The position numbers were made by a program, and so were the translations under genes. From positions 62,001-126,000 of the forward strand of contig NZ_AEUD01000013.1 of assembly GCF_000192435.1 (NCBI RefSeq): a DNA stretch of 64,000 nucleotides. Direction: 5' to 3'. Source of the DNA: Gordonia neofelifaecis NRRL B-59395 (lineage in GTDB: Bacteria > Actinomycetota > Actinomycetes > Mycobacteriales > Mycobacteriaceae). The notes beneath the pieces were generated by a model. That model ran no database searches. It saw only the letters and a program-made list of their open reading frames with translations, and had not been told where the DNA came from. This document shows positions 43,136 to 51,781 of this stretch, one piece after another. How positions within the stretch are numbered: position 1 is the first letter of the stretch; each line of letters opens with the position of its first letter.

Positions 43136-44734
43136 TCACATCCGGAAGACGCCGAAGTTGCTGGTGCCCTCGACGGGTGCCGACGCGATCGCCGACAGTG
43201 CCTGACCGAGCACCGTGCGAGTGTCGCGCGGGTCGATGACGCCGTCGTCGTAGAGCATCCCGGACAAGAACATCGGCACCGACTCGGCTTCGATCTGCGC
43301 CTCGATCATGGCCCGCATGCCCGCATCCGCCTCTTCGTCGACAGTGCCGCCGCGCGCCTCGGTGGCCGCCCGCGAGACGATCGAGATGACGCCCGCCAGC
43401 TGCGCGGCACCCATCACCGCGCTCTTCGCACTCGGCCACGCGAACAGGAACCGTGGGTCGTACGCCCGGCCGCACATGCCGTAGTGGCCGGCGCCGTAGC
43501 TCGCACCCACCAGGACCGAGATGTGCGGAACGGTGGAGTTCGCCACCGCGTTGATCATCATCGCGCCGTGCTTGATGATGCCGCCCTGCTCATACTCCTT
43601 GCCGACCATGTAGCCGGTCGTGTTGTGCAAGAACAGAAGCGGCGTGTCACTGCGGTTCGCCAACTGGATGAACTGGGTCGCCTTCTGCGACTCCGCCGAG
43701 AACAGCACGCCCTGCGCATTGGCCAGGATGCCCACCGGATGACCGTGGATCCGCGCCCACCCCGTGCACAGCGACGCGCCGTACTCGGGCTTGAACTCGT
43801 CGAAGTCGGAGTCGTCGACGATCCGGGCGATCACCTCACGCGGATCGAACGGAATCTTCAGATCCGGCGGAACGATTCCCAGCAGTTCCTCCGGGCTGTA
43901 CCGCGGCTCGATCGACGGCGCGACCGGCCCCGGACCCTGCTTACGCCAGTTCAGCCGCGCGACGATCCGGCGACCGATGCGCACGGCGTCCTGCTCGTCC
44001 GCCGCCAGGTAGTCGCCGAGACCCGAGACCCGGGCGTGCATCTTCGCACCGCCGAGCTCCTCGTCGTCGCTCTCCTCACCGGTCGCCATCTTGACCAGCG
44101 GCGGACCGCCGAGGAACACCTTGGACCGATCCTCGATCATGACGACGTGATCGCTCATACCGGGGACGTACGCGCCGCCCGCCGTCGAGTTGCCGAACAC
44201 CAGCGCGATCGTCGGGATGCCCGCCGCCGAGAGGTTCGTCAAGTCCCGGAACATCCGGCCGCCGGGGACGAACACCTCCTTCTGCGTCGGCAGATCCGCA
44301 CCGCCGGACTCCACCAGCGAGATCACCGGAAGACGGTTCTGCTTGGCGATGTCGTTGCAGCGGAGGATCTTTCGCAGGGTCCACGGATTCGACGTGCCGC
44401 CCTTGACTGTCGGATCGTTCGCCACGATCAAGCACTCGACGCCCTCCACGACACCGATCCCCACCACGACCGACGCGCCGACCGTGAACTGCGAACCGTA
44501 CGCCGCGAGCGGACACAGCTCCAGGAACGGCGAATCCTCGTCGACCAGCAGCTCGATGCGCTCGCGCGCAGTCATCTTGCCGCGCTTCCGGTGCCGCTCC
44601 ACGTACTTCTCGCCACCGCCGGCCAGCACCTTACGGAACTCCAGATCCAGCTCGGCGAGCTTGGCGTTCATCGCCTCGACGTTCGTCGCGAACTCCTCCG
44701 ACGACGTGTCGATCCTGCTGCGGATGATGGTCAT
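43136..44734 (-). CDS. accD2: acyl-CoA carboxylase beta subunit: carboxyltransferase (AccD2-like)
   Basis: A 532-residue carboxyltransferase of the methylcrotonyl/geranyl-CoA carboxylase beta type. N-lobe features are KRGKMTARERIELLVDE, NDPTVKGGTSNPWTLRK and FGNSTAGGAYVPGMSDHVV. C-lobe features are FLHNTTGYMVG, GASYGAGHYGMCGRAY and SGMLYDDGVIDPRDTR. The acyl-CoA substrate is not certain: branched or terpenoid enoyl-CoA is suggested by the AtuA-like neighbour. Only 11 bp separate it from accA2. Confidence 0.9.
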   Translation of the reverse strand: MTIIRSRIDTSSEEFATNVEAMNAKLAELDLEFRKVLAGGGEKYVERHRKRGKMTARERIELLVDEDSPFLELCPLAAYGSQFTVGASVVVGIGVVEGVECLIVANDPTVKGGTSNPWTLRKILRCNDIAKQNRLPVISLVESGGADLPTQKEVFVPGGRMFRDLTNLSAAGIPTIALVFGNSTAGGAYVPGMSDHVVMIEDRSKVFLGGPPLVKMATGEESDDEELGGAKMHARVSGLGDYLAADEQDAVRIGRRIVARLNWRKQGPGPVAPSIEPRYSPEELLGIVPPDLKIPFDPREVIARIVDDSDFDEFKPEYGASLCTGWARIHGHPVGILANAQGVLFSAESQKATQFIQLANRSDTPLLFLHNTTGYMVGKEYEQGGIIKHGAMMINAVANSTVPHISVLVGASYGAGHYGMCGRAYDPRFLFAWPSAKSAVMGAAQLAGVISIVSRAATEARGGTVDEEADAGMRAMIEAQIEAESVPMFLSGMLYDDGVIDPRDTRTVLGQALSAIASAPVEGTSNFGVFRM

Positions 44735-44740
44735 TTCGAA

Positions 44741-44815
44741 TCCCCCGTCGCTACGCTCGCCCCGACGTCCCCCGTCGCTACGCTCGCCCCGACATCCCCC
44801 GTCGCTACGCTCGCC
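44741..44815. repeat. 27-bp tandem repeat, nearly three units
   Basis: Units at 44741-44767, 44768-44794 and 44795-44815 (TCCCCCGTCGCTACGCTCGC core). The array fills the gap between accD2 and fadE13 and puts extra distance between otherwise tightly spaced genes. Confidence 0.85.
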
Positions 44816-44816
44816 C

Positions 44817-45977
44817 TCATGCCTGATACCCCAATCGCTTCGCCGCGAGACCGGTCAGGATCTCGTTGGTGCCGCCGCCGATGCCGATGATGCGCATGTC
44901 GCGGTATTGTCGCTCCACCTCGGACTCGCGCATATAGCCCATCCCGCCATGCAGCTGGACAGCCTTGTTCGCGACCCACTCGCCCGCCTCGACGGCGGTG
45001 TTCTTCGCGAAGCAGATCTCCGCGATCAGATCGTCGCCCGAGGACACGCGCCGCTCGACGACCGATCGCGTGTACGTCCGCGCCACATCGATCCTGCGGG
45101 CCATCTCGGTGACGCTGTCCTGCACCGACTGCCGGGCGATGAGGGGCTTGCCGAACGTCTCCCGGTTCCGGACCCACTCGAGGGTCAGGTCCAGGCAGCG
45201 CTGCGCACTCGCATACGCCTGCGACGCCAACGACGCACGCTCGGTGACGAAGGCCTGCGCGATCTGCGCGAATCCGGAGTTCTCCGCGCCGACCAGATTG
45301 TCGACCGGCACCCGGACGTCGGTGAACGACAGTTCGGCCGTGTCCGAACTGCGCCAGCCCATCTTGTCGAGCTTGCGCGCCACCTCGAAACCGGGCGTGC
45401 CCTTCTCGATCACCAGCAGCGACACCCCGGCAGCCCCCGGCCCGCCGGTGCGGACCGCGGTGACGACGAAGTCCGCGCGCACGGCCGACGTGATGAACGT
45501 CTTGGCCCCATTGACCACGTAGTGATCCCCGTCTCGAACGGCTGTGGTGCGCAGATGGCCGACGTCGCTGCCCCCACTGGGCTCGGTGATCGCGAGGCTG
45601 CCGATCTTCTCGCCGGCCAGCGTGGGGCGGACCCACTTGTCGATCTGATCCTGATCCCCGGCGGCGATCAGATGCGGCAATGCGATGCCGTGGGTGAACA
45701 GAGATGCGAAGACGCCGCCGGCCACACCCCGGTAGTGGAGTTCCTCGACCAGGATCGTGGCATCGACGAGGTCGCCGCCGCTACCGCCGATCTCCTCGGG
45801 CACGCCGAGGCCGAACAGCCCCAACTCGGCGGCCGCCAGATGCGTCTCGCGCGGGATCAGCCCCTCCCGTTCCCACTCGTCCTGGTACGGCAGAATGTGC
45901 CGTTCCACGAATCCCGCGATGCTGCTGCGGAGTTCACGTCGTTCCGGCGAGTCCCAGATGTCGCTCACGATGGGCAC
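44817..45977 (-). CDS. fadE13: acyl-CoA dehydrogenase (FadE13-like)
   Basis: A 386-residue acyl-CoA dehydrogenase. It has SLAITEPSGGSDVGHLRTTAV and YVVNGAKTFITSAVRADF in the beta domain, SFTDVRVPVDNLVG, and the C-terminal QLHGGMGYMRESEVERQYRDMRIIGIGGGTNEI with the IGGGTNE signature of the family. It sits 2 bp after the AtuA-like gene. Two dehydrogenases in one operon suggest two oxidation steps or chain-length/branch specificities. Confidence 0.9.
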   Translation of the reverse strand: MPIVSDIWDSPERRELRSSIAGFVERHILPYQDEWEREGLIPRETHLAAAELGLFGLGVPEEIGGSGGDLVDATILVEELHYRGVAGGVFASLFTHGIALPHLIAAGDQDQIDKWVRPTLAGEKIGSLAITEPSGGSDVGHLRTTAVRDGDHYVVNGAKTFITSAVRADFVVTAVRTGGPGAAGVSLLVIEKGTPGFEVARKLDKMGWRSSDTAELSFTDVRVPVDNLVGAENSGFAQIAQAFVTERASLASQAYASAQRCLDLTLEWVRNRETFGKPLIARQSVQDSVTEMARRIDVARTYTRSVVERRVSSGDDLIAEICFAKNTAVEAGEWVANKAVQLHGGMGYMRESEVERQYRDMRIIGIGGGTNEILTGLAAKRLGYQA

Positions 45978-45979
45978 TC

Positions 45980-47728
45980 TCAGTTCCCTTCAGTTGATCG
46001 GCGGTTCGCCGCGGACTGCGCGTCGACGAACCGAGTGGGCACGGCGACGACGCGCGAACGCAGCCACTCGCCGAGTCCCTTGGCCTGCGGATCGAAACGG
46101 ACGTTCTCGGCGACGCCGCGACCGAGCACCTGCTCGACCACGAAGTTCACCGCGCGCAGGTTCGGCAGCCGATAGCGGTGGACCGTGAGGTCGGCGACCT
46201 CCGGCAACAGTTCCTTCAGCTTCGCGACGCTGAGCGTCTCGTCGAGCCACGCGTACTCGTCGTCCGAACGCGCCCAGAGCCCGATGTTCGCACTGCCGCC
46301 CTTGTCACCCGAGCGGGCGCCCGCGATCGTGCCCAGCGGCAGGTCGACGGTCGCGCCCCAGTCGGTGGTCGTGCTCGACGACGGCACGCTCCGGTCGACG
46401 ATCGGCTCCGTGCGCAACGGCGACGGCTCGATCCGCACGGTGACGCCGTCCGGCTGATTCACCTGATGCGGCACCAGCGAAGCGTCCACGTAGGCGGGTT
46501 CGAAGACGCCGTAGGGCGCACCGTTTCCGGGAGGCGCGGTGAGCGTGAAACCGGGGTAGCTCGCCAGCGCGAGTTCCACTGCGGCACCGGTGAACTGGCG
46601 ACCGGCCTTCTTCGGGTCGGCATCCCGCGCGACACAGCGCAGCATGGCGCTGGCCTTCTCTTCGGTATCCGCGTCGGGCCGATCGAGGCGGACCAGCTCC
46701 CACGTCAGCTCGGCCGGACGCTCCGGGAGCGCAGCCTCGAACTGCTCCTGGAAGACGGCCGCTTTGGCCTCGATGTCGAGGCCGGTCAAGACCACTTCGA
46801 ACTCATTGCGGATCCCGCCCAGATGATTCAGGGACACCTTCAGATCCTTCGGCGGAGCCTCGCCCTTCACGCCGCTGACCCGAACGCGGTCCGGGCCCAC
46901 CTGCGACAGTTCGACGGTGTCCATCCGCGCGGTGGCGTCCGGGTTGTAATAGCGCGGACCGCCGACCTCGTACAGCAACTGGGCGGTGACCGTCCCGATC
47001 TGGACCGAGCCGCCGGTCCCCTCGTGCTTCGTGATCACCGACGAGCCGTCCGCCGCGACCTCGGCGATCGGGAAGCCCAGGCGCCCCATGTCGGGGATCT
47101 CGGTGAAGAACGAGTAGTTGCCGCCGGTCGCCTGGGCGCTGCACTCGATCACGTGACCCGCGACCACCGCGCCCGCCAGCTGATCGAGGTCGTCGTAGCC
47201 CCAGCCGAACGCCGACGCCGCCGATCCGACCACCAGCGACGCGTCAGTGACGCGTCCGGTGACCACGATGTCGGCACCGGCGTCGAGCGCCGTCTTGATG
47301 CCGAAGCCGCCGAGGTAGGCGTTGGCGGCTATCGGTGAGCCCAGGCCCAGCTCGCCCGCCCGACCGACGATGTCGTCGCCGTTGACGAAGGCCACGCGGC
47401 GGTCGACGTCGAGCTTCTCGATCACCTCGCGCAGCGCGACGGCCAGCCCGTGCGGGTTGAGTCCGCCGGCGTTGACGACCACTTTGACGTCCTTCTCGGC
47501 GATCAGACCGAGGTTCTGCTCCATCTGGCGCAGGAACGTCTTCGCGTAGCCGAGATCGGGGTTCTTGAGGCGGTCGCGACCCAGGATCAGCATGGTCAGC
47601 TCGGCGAGATAATCGCCGGTGATGAAGTCGAGCTCACCGCCTTCGAGCATCTCGCGGACCGCGCTGAAGCGGTCGCCGTAGAAGCCGGAGACGTTGCCGA
47701 TCCGGATCGGTCGTGCTGCGTCAGACAT
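45980..47728 (-). CDS. AtuA-like (DUF1446) protein
   Basis: A 582-residue protein of the acyclic terpene utilisation AtuA/DUF1446 family. The N-terminal domain shows RIGNVSGFYGDRFSAVREML, VVVNAGGLNPHGLA, DAGADIVVTGRVTDASLVVG and GHVIECSAQATGGN. The C-terminal AtuA-associated domain shows GARSGDKGGSANIGLWARSD and the near-terminal RAVNFVVEQVLGRGV. The biochemical role is unknown. ATG 47728 has AGGAGGA upstream. M. tuberculosis has the same family at the same operon position (Rv0976c). Confidence 0.88.
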   Translation of the reverse strand: MSDAARPIRIGNVSGFYGDRFSAVREMLEGGELDFITGDYLAELTMLILGRDRLKNPDLGYAKTFLRQMEQNLGLIAEKDVKVVVNAGGLNPHGLAVALREVIEKLDVDRRVAFVNGDDIVGRAGELGLGSPIAANAYLGGFGIKTALDAGADIVVTGRVTDASLVVGSAASAFGWGYDDLDQLAGAVVAGHVIECSAQATGGNYSFFTEIPDMGRLGFPIAEVAADGSSVITKHEGTGGSVQIGTVTAQLLYEVGGPRYYNPDATARMDTVELSQVGPDRVRVSGVKGEAPPKDLKVSLNHLGGIRNEFEVVLTGLDIEAKAAVFQEQFEAALPERPAELTWELVRLDRPDADTEEKASAMLRCVARDADPKKAGRQFTGAAVELALASYPGFTLTAPPGNGAPYGVFEPAYVDASLVPHQVNQPDGVTVRIEPSPLRTEPIVDRSVPSSSTTTDWGATVDLPLGTIAGARSGDKGGSANIGLWARSDDEYAWLDETLSVAKLKELLPEVADLTVHRYRLPNLRAVNFVVEQVLGRGVAENVRFDPQAKGLGEWLRSRVVAVPTRFVDAQSAANRRSTEGN

Positions 47729-47736
47729 CGTTCCTC

Positions 47737-48540
47737 CTAATGCATTTCGCCATTGAGACCGCTCGCCTCGCGGCCGCCTCCGGGCGGGCCGGCGAAAGCC
47801 TGAGCGATCGTCGCCCACTTCTGCGCATCGGCGCCGATCACGTCCAGCGCGAGATCGGACAGGTGGCGGCGCTGGGTGATCAGCTCGCAGAAGTCGACGG
47901 CCGGGCCGCGCACGACGTTCGACGCACCCTCCGGACCCCACGTCCACACCTCGCCGGACGGCGCGGTGATCTCGAACCGGAACTCCTCCGCCGGCGCCTC
48001 GAGCCCGTTCACCATGTATGCGAAGTTCCGGGTGCGGACACCGAGGTGGACGACGTTCTTGATCCGGTCGTCGGCCACCCGCTCCACGCCGAGCGCGTCG
48101 GCGACGTCGAGACCGTGCGCCCACGTCTCCATGAGCCGGGCGGTCGCCATCGACGGCGCCGACATCGGCGGCCCGAACCAGTTCAGCTTGGTGCCGTCGG
48201 GGACGGCGATCAGCGCGCCTGCGAGCCTCGCCCGCGTCTTACGCCAGTCGGCGAGCAGCTCGGCGGGCGGTCGTGCCGCCTCTGCCTCGGCACCCGCGTC
48301 CACGAAGCCCATCGGATCGCCCATGGCCTCGGCGAGCAGCGCCTGGAAGCCGTCGGGATCGGTCACCGACAGCAAGGAGACCCGATCGGTCCAGTGCAGG
48401 TGCCCGATCTGGTGGGCGATGGTCCACCCCTCCGCGGGCGTCGGGGTCGACCACGCCTCGACCGGCAGGGCCGCGACCAGATCGTCGAGAGATTCGGATT
48501 CCGCCTGCAACGCCTGCACCAGGTCGTCCACAATCGCCAT
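47737..48540 (-). CDS. TIGR03084-family (DinB/mycothiol-dependent isomerase-like) protein
   Basis: A 267-residue protein with the N-terminal DinB-like four-helix bundle ([67 protein letters not shown]). His residues in HQIGHLHW and ETWAHGLD would bind a metal. The family is linked to mycothiol-dependent chemistry and commonly precedes AtuA-like genes. ATG 48540 is chosen over an open upstream frame lacking homology. It is the first gene of the carboxylase operon, 8 bp before the AtuA-like gene. Confidence 0.87.
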   Translation of the reverse strand: MAIVDDLVQALQAESESLDDLVAALPVEAWSTPTPAEGWTIAHQIGHLHWTDRVSLLSVTDPDGFQALLAEAMGDPMGFVDAGAEAEAARPPAELLADWRKTRARLAGALIAVPDGTKLNWFGPPMSAPSMATARLMETWAHGLDVADALGVERVADDRIKNVVHLGVRTRNFAYMVNGLEAPAEEFRFEITAPSGEVWTWGPEGASNVVRGPAVDFCELITQRRHLSDLALDVIGADAQKWATIAQAFAGPPGGGREASGLNGEMH

Positions 48541-48569
48541 GCGACCAGAGTCACACGGACGCCCGAATA

Positions 48570-48587
48570 AATCAAGCACGAATGATT
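48570..48587. promoter_or_regulatory. candidate TetR operator of the carboxylase operon
   Basis: AATCA-N8-TGATT inverted repeat 30 bp upstream of the first gene, in an AT-rich island of the 249-bp divergent gap. The TetR encoded at the operon's end is the natural candidate. The arms are short, so this is weak. Confidence 0.22.
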
Positions 48588-48789
48588 GTTTTGCTCTGCT
48601 TCATGTTCCACCGCAGGTCGGAACCGTCGCCTTCGCAGAAAGACTGTCGCTGCGCGCGCCTGCGAGGGCAATCTGCCCTCGGCAGCCCCGGAACGGACAG
48701 ATCCCTCGCGGCACCCCAGTGAGTGGCGACGGTCTCACTCCCGCCTCCGCGGAGTGTCACCCCGTCCGACGTGCTGATATGACGGACGC

Positions 48790-49683
48790 ATGACGACTCA
48801 TGCCGCGCCGCTTCGGAACGCCGATCCCTTCTCGACCTTCGGCATCGGCCGCGAGACGGAGACCGCGACGCCCGTCCTCACACAGAAGCTGGGCACCGAC
48901 CTGACCGATCACCGCGGACTGATCGAACTCCCCGCGTTCGCGGTCCTGTTCGACGACATCGGCGGCATCCCGTTCCACCGGCTCAACATGGACTCGTCGT
49001 CGATGCAGGCACGGCTCACCATGTCGATGGTCGAACGACCGCGCCTGCACGACATGGTCCGGGCCACCGGCGAGGTCCAGATGCACAACGACACCTACGG
49101 CACCACCTCGGTCGCGATCACCGGTGGCGACGGCGACACCCTGTGCTTCGGCGTCGCCCGCGGCGTTCGCGTGGGGCGGCCCACCACGGGCGAATCCGGC
49201 CAGTGGCAGGCCGATCCGCCCGCCCCGAACACCCTCCCCGCGGTCCCCGCACTCGATCCCGCACTGTCCGGTGCCGACGTGATCGCGAAGCTCATCGACG
49301 GCAGTCTCCCGGTCGGACCGCTCGCCGGCATTCTCGGCGGCACCGTCACCCGGTCGAACGACGACGGTTCGATCGAGGCGGAGTTCACCGGTGAGCCGTG
49401 GATGGCGAACCTCATGGGCACCATGCATGGCGGCGTGATCGCCACCATGCTCGGGCAGGCGTGCTCGTTCGGCGCACAGCGCAACGTCCGCGCAGGCGGC
49501 GGGTACCAGCTGATCGATTTCACCTGCGAGTTCCACCGCTCCCCCATCGTCGACGGCCGGACCGTACGCGTCGAGGTGACGCCGGTGAAGCTGGGCCGCC
49601 GGCTGTCGCTGTTCGACGCCCGCATGTACGACGGCGATCAGCTCCTCGGCCGCGCCACGGCCGACGCCCGCTTCGACGTGTAG
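48790..49683 (+). CDS. PaaI-type thioesterase with two hot-dog domains
   Basis: A 297-residue protein with two hot-dog folds. The first (about 30-130) includes LPAFAVLFDDIGGIPFHRL. The second (about 170-297) has the PaaI pattern MGTMHGGVIATMLGQACSFGAQ followed by beta strands. It should hydrolyse acyl-CoA thioesters or bind acyl-CoA. It is divergent from the carboxylase operon and convergent with the P450 operon, with a strong hairpin after it. Confidence 0.82.
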   Translation: MTTHAAPLRNADPFSTFGIGRETETATPVLTQKLGTDLTDHRGLIELPAFAVLFDDIGGIPFHRLNMDSSSMQARLTMSMVERPRLHDMVRATGEVQMHNDTYGTTSVAITGGDGDTLCFGVARGVRVGRPTTGESGQWQADPPAPNTLPAVPALDPALSGADVIAKLIDGSLPVGPLAGILGGTVTRSNDDGSIEAEFTGEPWMANLMGTMHGGVIATMLGQACSFGAQRNVRAGGGYQLIDFTCEFHRSPIVDGRTVRVEVTPVKLGRRLSLFDARMYDGDQLLGRATADARFDV

Positions 49684-49712
49684 GCCGTCGGGCCGCGTAT
49701 CCCGACCACACA

Positions 49713-49772
49713 CGCTCCCCGAACTTGCAGGCGCGGACTTCCGGAGGTCCGCGCCTGCAAGTTCGGGGAGCG
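49713..49772. terminator. bidirectional terminator with 26-bp perfect arms
   Basis: Arms 49713-49738 and 49747-49772 are perfectly complementary around an 8-nt loop, between convergent genes. It is the longest perfect hairpin in the window. Confidence 0.8.
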
Positions 49773-49792
49773 CATGTAGGTGACGTCCCGAT

Positions 49793-51037
49793 TCACACCA
49801 CCGACAGCGGCAACGCCTTCGACGGGCCTCGGTCGGCGAAGGCGAACGACGAGCCCGCGGAGAAGCGCACGATCGCGACCTCGCCGGACTCGAGCTGCGG
49901 ATCTCCGCGGCCAATGGACACCACCAGATCGGTGCCATCGACGACGGCCTCCCCGACCACCCAGGTCGCGTCGACCGCGCGGGCTGCGGACTGCAGCGCA
50001 TCGAGGCGGCCCTGGGACAGCAGCCGCAGCCACGCACCGTCTTCGACCGCCGGAGAATCCTGCGGAATGCGCACGCGCACACCGTCTCCGACCGCCTCGG
50101 CGACGACGCCCGTGTACTGCGTCGGCCCGAACACCGGGTGGACGTTGAGCACGTCGGCCAGCGCCTGCGCGTCGTTCCGGCGACCGAACACGCTCGCCGC
50201 GAGCCGTTCGGCGGTGATTCCGGCGATCCCGATCAGCTGCTTGTCGAGGATCGCGTCGGCCGTGCCCTCATCGGTCCGACGCCGCACCGAGGCCAGGAAA
50301 CCGATCGCCAGCAGCTGGTGCTGCAGCGCCGTCTCCTCCGCAATCCGCACCAGCGCCGACGTCGAGAACTCGCCGAACGCCAGGTCCTCGACCAGCGGTC
50401 CCCGGTAGTCGACCAGACCATCCGCGTCGGCGGGGTCGATCGCACTCAACTCGATCGCCGCCGCGCGCGTCGCCAACGTCGGCTCGGTGACCGCAGGCAG
50501 CGGCAGCTCCTCGCGATCCGGTTCGATCGTGACCGTCCACTCGCAGTGCGGCGCGCGATCGGCGGGCACTCGCGGCGGACGGTGGACGGGACGGATCCGC
50601 GCCCGCCGGTTCGTCGCGATAGCGGTCGCGTCGAACGTCGGATCCTCGATGTCGTGGCACATCGCCGTGACGTACTCCTCGCCCATCGGCTCCACGTCGA
50701 GCAACGCTCCGCAGTGGTCGAGGACGAACGAGCCGTGGTACCGGTCGACGATCCGGTATCGGAAGTCCATGAACTGCGGCGGCGCGCCGATGTCGAGTTG
50801 CAGGCACTTGAACATGTCCTCGACACCATCGCCGTCGATGCCGAGGGCCGTCCGCATCCGCGCGGTGTAGACCGGGCTCGCCGCCATCCACTCCTCAATG
50901 GCGACCTGCGTCATCCCCTCGCGGCCGAACTCCGCGATGAGGTGCGCCATCCCGGACCGGTCGATCAGCTGGCCCGACAGCAGCGACTCCGGGACCAGCG
51001 TCGCCAGCTGATCGTGGGTCAGCGACGTCGGGCTCAC
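49793..51037 (-). CDS. conserved hypothetical protein at the end of the P450 operon
   Basis: A 414-residue protein I cannot name. The N-terminal third is helical (HDQLATLVPESLLSGQLID, EFGREGMTQVAIEEWMAASP). The middle has a striking His/Cys run (FVLDHCGALLDVEP, then VTAMCHDIEDPTFDATA) that could bind metal and resembles motifs of aminothiazoline hydrolase-like proteins. The C-terminus has paired helices and beta strands. GTG 51037 overlaps the NTF2-like gene's stop as GTGA, so it belongs to the P450/ferredoxin operon. No transmembrane segment. Confidence 0.72.
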   Translation of the reverse strand: MSPTSLTHDQLATLVPESLLSGQLIDRSGMAHLIAEFGREGMTQVAIEEWMAASPVYTARMRTALGIDGDGVEDMFKCLQLDIGAPPQFMDFRYRIVDRYHGSFVLDHCGALLDVEPMGEEYVTAMCHDIEDPTFDATAIATNRRARIRPVHRPPRVPADRAPHCEWTVTIEPDREELPLPAVTEPTLATRAAAIELSAIDPADADGLVDYRGPLVEDLAFGEFSTSALVRIAEETALQHQLLAIGFLASVRRRTDEGTADAILDKQLIGIAGITAERLAASVFGRRNDAQALADVLNVHPVFGPTQYTGVVAEAVGDGVRVRIPQDSPAVEDGAWLRLLSQGRLDALQSAARAVDATWVVGEAVVDGTDLVVSIGRGDPQLESGEVAIVRFSAGSSFAFADRGPSKALPLSVV

Positions 51038-51588
51038 GGCATCTCCCACAATCCGACGGGGGCTTCGTCGCGCGGATACCAGCCGGGCAGATTCCCCGGC
51101 GCGGACTTCTCGATCCGCTTGAGCATGCCGTCGCTGCACGCCTGGTTCGTCAGCATCTCGAGGAACAGCGCGGAGACGTTCCCGAAGTCGAAGAAGTCAC
51201 GCTGCCAACTGAACTGGAAGTTGCCCGCGTACCGGAACCAGCTGCCGCCGATGCCGTGCACCGCGTAGTTGGACCCGTCCTCACGGCGCCCCTCGTTGAT
51301 CTGCCGCCACAGCCCGATCATGTCGCCGGTCCGCTCGTCGATCACCCACGCCTGATACGGGTACTCCCAGCCCTCCAGGCCCTCCATCTCCTGTCCGAGC
51401 GCGATCTCGCGGATCTCGTCGCGTCCGACGGCCATGAAGTCCTTCTCGGGTCCGTAGTTCCACCCGTAGGTGGCGTCCTCGGTGTAGAACTCGGCCAGCG
51501 GACGCCAGTCGCCCGCCTTCTCGGCCTCGACGTTGGCGTCGAGCCAGCGCTGCTTCATCTCGTCCAGTTCGGAGCGGGGAAATGCCAT
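51034..51588 (-). CDS. NTF2-like (SnoaL/ketosteroid isomerase fold) protein
   Basis: A 184-residue protein of the NTF2-like superfamily: an N-terminal helix (MKQRWLDANVEAEKAGDWRPLAEFY), TEDATYGWNYGPEKDFMAVGRDEIREIA, and strands with WVIDERTGDMIGLWRQI and SNYAVHGIGGSWFRYAG. It may bind or isomerise a steroid-like or polyketide-like ligand. It sits 1 bp after the ferredoxin stop, within the operon. Confidence 0.8.
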   Translation of the reverse strand: MAFPRSELDEMKQRWLDANVEAEKAGDWRPLAEFYTEDATYGWNYGPEKDFMAVGRDEIREIALGQEMEGLEGWEYPYQAWVIDERTGDMIGLWRQINEGRREDGSNYAVHGIGGSWFRYAGNFQFSWQRDFFDFGNVSALFLEMLTNQACSDGMLKRIEKSAPGNLPGWYPRDEAPVGLWEMP

Positions 51589-51589
51589 G

Positions 51590-51781
51590 TCAGTCCTCCA
51601 CGATCTTCAGGGCTTGGGTAGGGCAGTAACGGACGGCGGCCTCCACTTCGGCGCGCCGGGATTCATCGGGGGTCTCATCGAGCAGGGTGACGGCGTCGCG
51701 GCCCGCTTCGAAGACGTCGGGCGCCTCCATCTCGCACATGCCATGTCCCTGGCACAGGTCGAGATCGACGACGACGCGCAT
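51590..51781 (-). CDS. 3Fe-4S-type ferredoxin
   Basis: A 63-residue ferredoxin with Cys10, Cys16 and Cys53 (CQGHGMC ... YCP). The fourth ligand position holds His13, the CxxHxxC variant found in several actinobacterial P450 partner ferredoxins such as Rv0763c. It should pass single electrons to the CYP51-like P450. ATG 51781 overlaps, as TGATG, the stop codon that the P450 gene would have in its original frame. Confidence 0.92.
   Translation of the reverse strand: MRVVVDLDLCQGHGMCEMEAPDVFEAGRDAVTLLDETPDESRRAEVEAAVRYCPTQALKIVED

Noticed and set aside
51675-51778. C-terminal extension of the CYP51-like protein as a genuine extra domain
   Set aside because: It is the ferredoxin gene read out of frame; the expected C-terminus exists in the other frame after a 20-bp insertion.
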